Shown: piece by piece, positions 14,636 through 15,153 of the stretch | Numbering within the stretch: position 1 is the first letter of the stretch | How the letters are laid out: each line of letters starts with the position of its first letter | Assembly: GCA_002440145.1 (NCBI GenBank) | Contig: DJRS01000150.1 | Location: 1-15,153, forward strand | DNA: 15,153 bases | Reading direction: 5' to 3' | Source: Verrucomicrobia bacterium UBA6354 | GTDB lineage: Bacteria; Verrucomicrobiota; Kiritimatiellia; RFP12; UBA1067 | The notes under the pieces: generated by a model | Told to the model about the DNA's origin: nothing | What the model saw: only the letters and a program-made list of their open reading frames with translations | The model's database searches: none | Made by a program: the position numbers and the translations under genes

Positions 14636-14663
14636 GCGGGGAGGACGTCCGCGTCTTCCCCGC
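14636..14663 (+). terminator. Stable 12-bp hairpin downstream of the radical SAM gene
   Basis: GCGGGGAGGACG (14636-14647) pairs with CGTCTTCCCCGC (14652-14663) around the loop TCCG; one of the 12 pairs is G-U. It lies about 104 bases after the stop of the radical SAM gene, so it could end or protect that transcript. The following sequence CCAGTTTGTC has no proper T-tract, so an intrinsic terminator is possible but not certain. Confidence 0.4.
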
Positions 14664-14718
14664 CCAGTTTGTCAAACAGGAAGTGTACCCGTGAGAAACG
14701 GGGAGGGGTGGTTGTCGG

Positions 14719-14737
14719 TTTGCCAAATACAGGCAAA
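14719..14737. repeat. Inverted repeat TTTGCC-N7-GGCAAA
   Basis: A perfect 6-bp dyad with a 7-base centre (AAATACA), AT-richer than its surroundings. The form, two half-sites with centres 13 bases apart, resembles an operator for a dimeric regulator, but no promoter is evident beside it. It could also be a chance hairpin. Confidence 0.3.
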
Positions 14738-14797
14738 TAGTGGCTTGAGACCTGGCGGGTATGGGATGCCGCGACCGCGCCATCGGCAGAACATCTC

Positions 14798-14863
14798 CAA
14801 GAGACCACGGTCTTTTTCCCAAGAGACCGCGGTCTTTTGCTCTGGAGACCGCGGTCTCTTCTC
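14798..14863. repeat. Three tandem 22-bp units with palindrome AGACCGCGGTCT
   Basis: The 12-bp palindrome AGACCGCGGTCT stands at 14824-14835 and 14846-14857, and with one base changed (AGACCACGGTCT) at 14802-14813. The starts are exactly 22 bp apart. The flanks are related too: units 1 and 2 begin CAAG and all three have a pyrimidine run after the palindrome (TTTTTCC, TTTTGCT, CTTCTC). The period is not a multiple of 3, which argues against coding. The first two copies with their T-runs also resemble small + strand terminators; the even spacing near two helical turns also suits a repeated protein-binding site. Confidence 0.85.
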
Positions 14864-14928
14864 CCTCTCATGCCGATACCCGGAGTCGGTTCGGGGCTGT
14901 GAACGCGTTTCGGACAGGGTGGATCGGT

Positions 14929-14984
14929 CTTCGCGAAGGTCGACCCCCCAACTTCGCGAAGGTCGACCTCCCACCTTCGCGAAG
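14929..14984. repeat. Three tandem 23-bp units with palindrome CTTCGCGAAG
   Basis: The 10-bp palindrome CTTCGCGAAG occurs at 14929-14938, 14952-14961 and 14975-14984, exactly 23 bp apart. The first two units are nearly identical beyond the core, each continuing into GGTCGACC (14938-14945 and 14961-14968), itself a palindrome, followed by a C-rich stretch. The third copy keeps only the core. The period again excludes a repeated peptide. The last copy ends 16 bases before the TATATATAAG box at 15001, so the array sits where upstream operators or activator sites would lie. Confidence 0.85.
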
Positions 14985-14998
14985 CCTCCGTGATTTGC

Positions 14999-15010
14999 TC
15001 TATATATAAG
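14999..15010 (+). promoter_or_regulatory. Possible promoter -10 box (TCTATATATAAG)
   Basis: An AT-only run in very GC-rich DNA offers TATATA (15001-15006 or 15003-15008) as a -10, followed directly by GGAGAAGGGG. No good -35 is seen; the -35 position would fall on the third CTTCGCGAAG palindrome, consistent with control by a factor bound there. Any gene it drives lies mostly beyond the window. Confidence 0.35.
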
Positions 15011-15133
15011 GAGAAGGGGAAGGGTGTTCCGGGCAATTGGAAGGATGATGGAGGGGGCTGGGGCGGACGACGTCCCTCTGCCCGACCCGTCGGACGGTTG
15101 CTTGACGTCACGAACAGACGGAATTCCCGTGCC

Positions 15134-15153
15134 CATGAGAAAAGATTCTCGTG
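15134..15153. repeat. Hairpin at the window edge
   Basis: CATGAGAA (15134-15141) pairs with TTCTCGTG (15146-15153) around AAGA, with one G-U pair. It runs to the last base of the window, so a following T-tract or an extension of the stem cannot be judged. Confidence 0.3.

Larger units (their letters stand above)
14533..15153. other. Long structured intergenic region without a supported gene
   Basis: No frame on either strand gives a protein I can recognise. Long open frames on both strands run through the palindromic arrays and have no family-like features or consistent start signals. From left to right the region holds a small hairpin (14599-14612), a 12-bp-stem hairpin (14636-14663), an inverted repeat TTTGCC-N7-GGCAAA (14719-14737), two arrays of tandem palindromes (14798-14863 and 14929-14984), a TATATATAAG box (15001-15010), the palindrome TGACGTCA (15103-15110) and a hairpin at the window edge (15134-15153). 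Weak starts at 15045, 15048 and 15135 open to the window end, but the first two encode an implausible peptide and the third is too short to judge. Confidence 0.7.

Noticed and set aside
14798..14984. CRISPR array
   Set aside because: The repeats are 10-12 bp palindromes with about 10-13 bp between them, much too short for repeats and spacers, and no cas gene is present.
14421..14993. Open frame on the + strand across the end of the radical SAM gene and the first repeat array, 190 residues
   Set aside because: It starts inside a secure gene in another frame and its later part is translated palindromic repeats.
15103..15110. TGACGTCA as a regulatory site with TTGACG as a -35
   Set aside because: No -10 follows at the right distance; a single 8-bp palindrome is expected by chance often enough.
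14554..15111. Minus-strand open frames of 119-185 residues over the intergenic region
   Set aside because: They read through both arrays and hairpins, have no recognisable domain, and change register relative to the 22- and 23-bp repeats.

Overview
The window is a GC-rich, densely coded bacterial stretch. All 13 protein genes I can support lie on the + strand. The gene set (a DUF3127-type OB-fold protein next to dnaG, a MoxR/DUF58/DUF4381-like/BatA operon, M18 aminopeptidase, SecG, a two-domain chromate-type transporter, a U32-like protein with a B12-binding radical SAM protein) and the high GC would fit an anaerobic, host-associated member of the PVC group such as Kiritimatiellae or Lentisphaerae. 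That placement is inference from style and content; there is no rRNA or other marker to settle it.

Layout. Positions 1-189 are upstream sequence with a GC-rich hairpin and a promoter so close to the first ATG that the mRNA may be leaderless. 190-1017 encodes a GT2-like glycosyltransferase. A second promoter at about 1067-1095 starts a long operon: a DUF3127 OB-fold protein with an SSB-like acidic tip (1132-1521), primase DnaG (1581-3521), MoxR AAA+ ATPase (3512-4474, overlapping dnaG by 10 nt), a DUF58 vWA protein (4478-5365), a membrane protein with an exported domain and a DUF4381-like cytoplasmic part (5371-6261), the vWA membrane protein BatA (6258-7310) and an M18 aminopeptidase (7340-8704). 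A third promoter at 8716-8745 starts secG (8777-9130) and a one-base-overlapping NAD-dependent epimerase (9130-10173). After a GC hairpin come a small DEDDh exonuclease (10228-10707) overlapping a chromate-family transporter (10701-11855), and then a coupled pair: a cysteine-rich U32-like protein (11897-12988) and a cobalamin-binding radical SAM protein (12985-14532) whose cluster motif has the uncommon CX4CX2C spacing.

The last 620 bases (14533-15153) hold no convincing gene but are highly structured: a 12-bp-stem hairpin, three palindromes AGACCGCGGTCT (first copy with one change) spaced exactly 22 bp apart, and three copies of the palindrome CTTCGCGAAG spaced exactly 23 bp apart, the latter directly upstream of a TATATATAAG box. 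Two unrelated palindrome cores in three-copy arrays with nearly the same pitch are the most unusual non-coding structure here.

How the genes work together: the MoxR-DUF58-DUF4381-BatA group is a recognised chaperone/vWA module, in a minimal form without BatB, BatD or a TPR partner. DUF3127 and DnaG probably share a replication role through the SSB-like tail. The U32-like/radical SAM pair looks like an uncharacterised Fe-S/cobalamin enzyme unit and is the best candidate for undescribed biochemistry. Three promoters share an extended -10 (TGN before the hexamer) and weak -35 boxes.
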